DNA from: Sodalis-like secondary symbiont of Drepanosiphum platanoidis
GTDB taxonomy: Bacteria > Pseudomonadota > Gammaproteobacteria > Enterobacterales > Enterobacteriaceae
DNA: 64,000 nt
Reading direction: 5' to 3'
Assembly: GCF_964059955.1 (NCBI RefSeq)
Contig: NZ_OZ060924.1
Span: 186,001-250,000, forward strand
The notes under the pieces were generated by a model that worked only from the letters and a program-made list of their open reading frames with translations, did not search any database and was not told the origin of the DNA. Shown here one piece after another: positions 62,623-64,000 of the stretch; positions within the stretch are counted from its first letter, which is position 1, and each line of letters opens with the position of its first letter. The translations under genes were made by a program, and so were the position numbers.

Positions 62623-64000
62623 ATGATAAAAAATAATTTTATAAATAAAAGAAATTTTTTATTTAAATCAAGAACAAAAAATATTAAAATTCCTCCATAC
62701 TCGTTAGAAGCAGAACAATCAATTTTAGGAGGATTAATGTTAGATAATAATAAATGGGATGAAGTAATTGAAAGAATTAAATCTAATGATTTTTTTAATC
62801 GTCCTCATCAAATTATTTTTAATGAAATGAAAATATTACTTGAAATTAATCAACCTATAGATTTAATTACATTATCCGAATCTTTAGAACAAAAAGGAAT
62901 ATTAAATCCAGTAGGAGGATTTGCATATTTAGCTGAACTTTCAAAAAATATTCCTAGTTCTGCTAATATTTCTGCTTATACTGAAATTGTTAGAGAAAGA
63001 GCAATTGTTAGAGAAATAATTACAGTTGCTAATGAAATTTCTTCTGCTGGATATAATCCTCAAGGAAGAAAAAGTGAAGATTTATTAGATTTTGCAGAAT
63101 CTAAAGTTTTTCAAATAGCTGAAACTCGTATGAAAAAAAATGATGGACCAAAAAATATTGATTTTTTTTTAGAAAAAACAGCAATTCAAATTGAAAAATT
63201 ATATAAAAAACCATACAACGGAGTAATTGGTCTTTCTAGTGGATATGAAGATTTAGATAAAAAAACTTCTGGATTACAAAAATCTGATCTTATTGTTATT
63301 GCTGCTCGTCCATCAATGGGAAAAACAACATTTGCTATGAATTTATGTGAAAATGTAGCTATAACAGAAAAAAAACCAGTTTTAATTTTTAGTTTAGAAA
63401 TGCCAGGAGAACAAATAATGATACGTATGTTGTCTTCTTTATCTAGAGTAGATCAAACTAAAATAAGAACAGGTCAATTAAGTGATGATGATTGGTCAAA
63501 AATTTCAAATACTATGGGTTTAATTCTAAAAAAAAGAAATGTATATATAGATGATTCTTCTAGTTTAACCCCTATGGAAATTAGAGCTAGATCTAGAAGA
63601 ATTTTCAAAGAAAACAATGGATTAAGTTTAATTATGGTTGATTATTTACAATTAATGAAAGTTCCTTCATTTTCTGAAAATAGAACATTAGAAATTGCAG
63701 AAATATCTCGTGCTCTTAAATCTCTTGCAAAAGAATTAAGTGTACCAGTTATAGCTTTATCTCAACTTAATAGAAGCTTAGAACAAAGATCTGATAAAAG
63801 ACCAATTAATTCAGATTTAAGAGAATCTGGATCTATTGAACAAGATGCTGATTTAATCATCTTTATATATAGAGATGAAGTATATCATACAAATAGTGAT
63901 CTTAAAGGTATTGCTGAAATTATTATCGGAAAACAAAGAAATGGACCAATAGGAAATATTAAATTAACATTTAATGGAAAATTTTCTAGATTTGATAATT
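62623..64000 (+). CDS. dnaB: Replicative DNA helicase DnaB, 3' end outside window
   Basis: DnaB is the hexameric helicase that unwinds DNA at the fork. The frame runs open from ATG 62623 to the window edge: 459 codons of about 470 expected, ending at SRFDN, where E. coli has about nine more residues. The N-terminal domain (PPYSLEAEQSILGG), Walker A (ARPSMGKTTFA), Walker B-like MVDYLQLM and RESGSIEQDADLI are present. AAGGAA lies upstream of the ATG. Well conserved compared with the polymerase subunits. Confidence 0.97.
   Translation, partial: MIKNNFINKRNFLFKSRTKNIKIPPYSLEAEQSILGGLMLDNNKWDEVIERIKSNDFFNRPHQIIFNEMKILLEINQPIDLITLSESLEQKGILNPVGGFAYLAELSKNIPSSANISAYTEIVRERAIVREIITVANEISSAGYNPQGRKSEDLLDFAESKVFQIAETRMKKNDGPKNIDFFLEKTAIQIEKLYKKPYNGVIGLSSGYEDLDKKTSGLQKSDLIVIAARPSMGKTTFAMNLCENVAITEKKPVLIFSLEMPGEQIMIRMLSSLSRVDQTKIRTGQLSDDDWSKISNTMGLILKKRNVYIDDSSSLTPMEIRARSRRIFKENNGLSLIMVDYLQLMKVPSFSENRTLEIAEISRALKSLAKELSVPVIALSQLNRSLEQRSDKRPINSDLRESGSIEQDADLIIFIYRDEVYHTNSDLKGIAEIIIGKQRNGPIGNIKLTFNGKFSRFDN

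Overview
This window is a stretch of chromosome from a strongly reduced, extremely AT-rich obligate insect endosymbiont of the Gammaproteobacteria (Enterobacterales relatives). GC is roughly one fifth by eye. Almost every protein aligns closely, start to end, with its E. coli counterpart, gene blocks follow E. coli order with members deleted, and codons are almost all A/T-ending. I see no mobile elements, phage, CRISPR or foreign-looking genes. The gene set (complete lipid A/outer-membrane block, dnaN without dnaA beside it, thiamine-linked ThiI fragment, one-fifth GC) is what I would expect of a Wigglesworthia-like nutritional symbiont, but the species cannot be fixed from sequence alone.

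Layout. 0.4-5 kb: kdsA, then pgk-fbaA-mscS. 5-14 kb: metG; the str block rpsL-rpsG-fusA (no tuf after it); dnaN-gyrB (no dnaA or recF). 14-16 kb: gltX convergent to gyrB, then tRNA-Val-tRNA-Lys. 16-21 kb: rlmN, hisS, bamB, der. 21-29 kb on the minus strand: aceE-aceF-lpd and a BRCT-less ligA. 29-36 kb: tRNA-Gly, eno, waaA, rpmB-rpmG, rsmC, tsaD. 36-43 kb: ftsY/rsmD divergent, erpA, glnS, dxs, and a stand-alone ThiI rhodanese domain. 43-45 kb: rplU-rpmA-obgE. 45-62 kb on the minus strand: a colinear copy of the E. coli rpsB-to-accA region (rpsB, tsf, frr, uppS, rseP, bamA, skp, lpxD, fabZ, lpxA, lpxB, dnaE, accA), with pyrH, dxr, cdsA and rnhB missing and only AT-rich gaps left at their positions. 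62.6 kb to the end: dnaB, cut by the window edge.

How it works together. The genes support translation (ribosomal proteins, EF-G, EF-Ts, RRF, four aminoacyl-tRNA synthetases, rRNA/tRNA modification), replication (dnaE, dnaN, dnaB, gyrB, ligA), lower glycolysis to acetyl-CoA (fbaA, pgk, eno, PDH) feeding fatty acid synthesis (accA, fabZ), and synthesis and assembly of an LPS-bearing outer membrane (lpxA, lpxB, lpxD, kdsA, waaA, bamA, bamB, skp). dxs plus the ThiI rhodanese fragment point to DXP and sulfur supply for thiamine thiazole synthesis, a plausible host-provisioning function.

Most interesting items: the 103-codon ThiI rhodanese-only gene; an AceF whose second lipoyl domain has lost its lipoyl lysine; truncated but core-complete LigA and MetG; a set of unusually long perfect AT inverted repeats in intergenic DNA (30-bp arms over the rpsL promoter, a 42-bp palindrome between ftsY and tsaD); A10-A11 tracts inside essential genes; tRNA genes without encoded CCA; and TTG start codons in rpmA, frr, hisS and probably waaA. 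About 15% of the window is non-coding.
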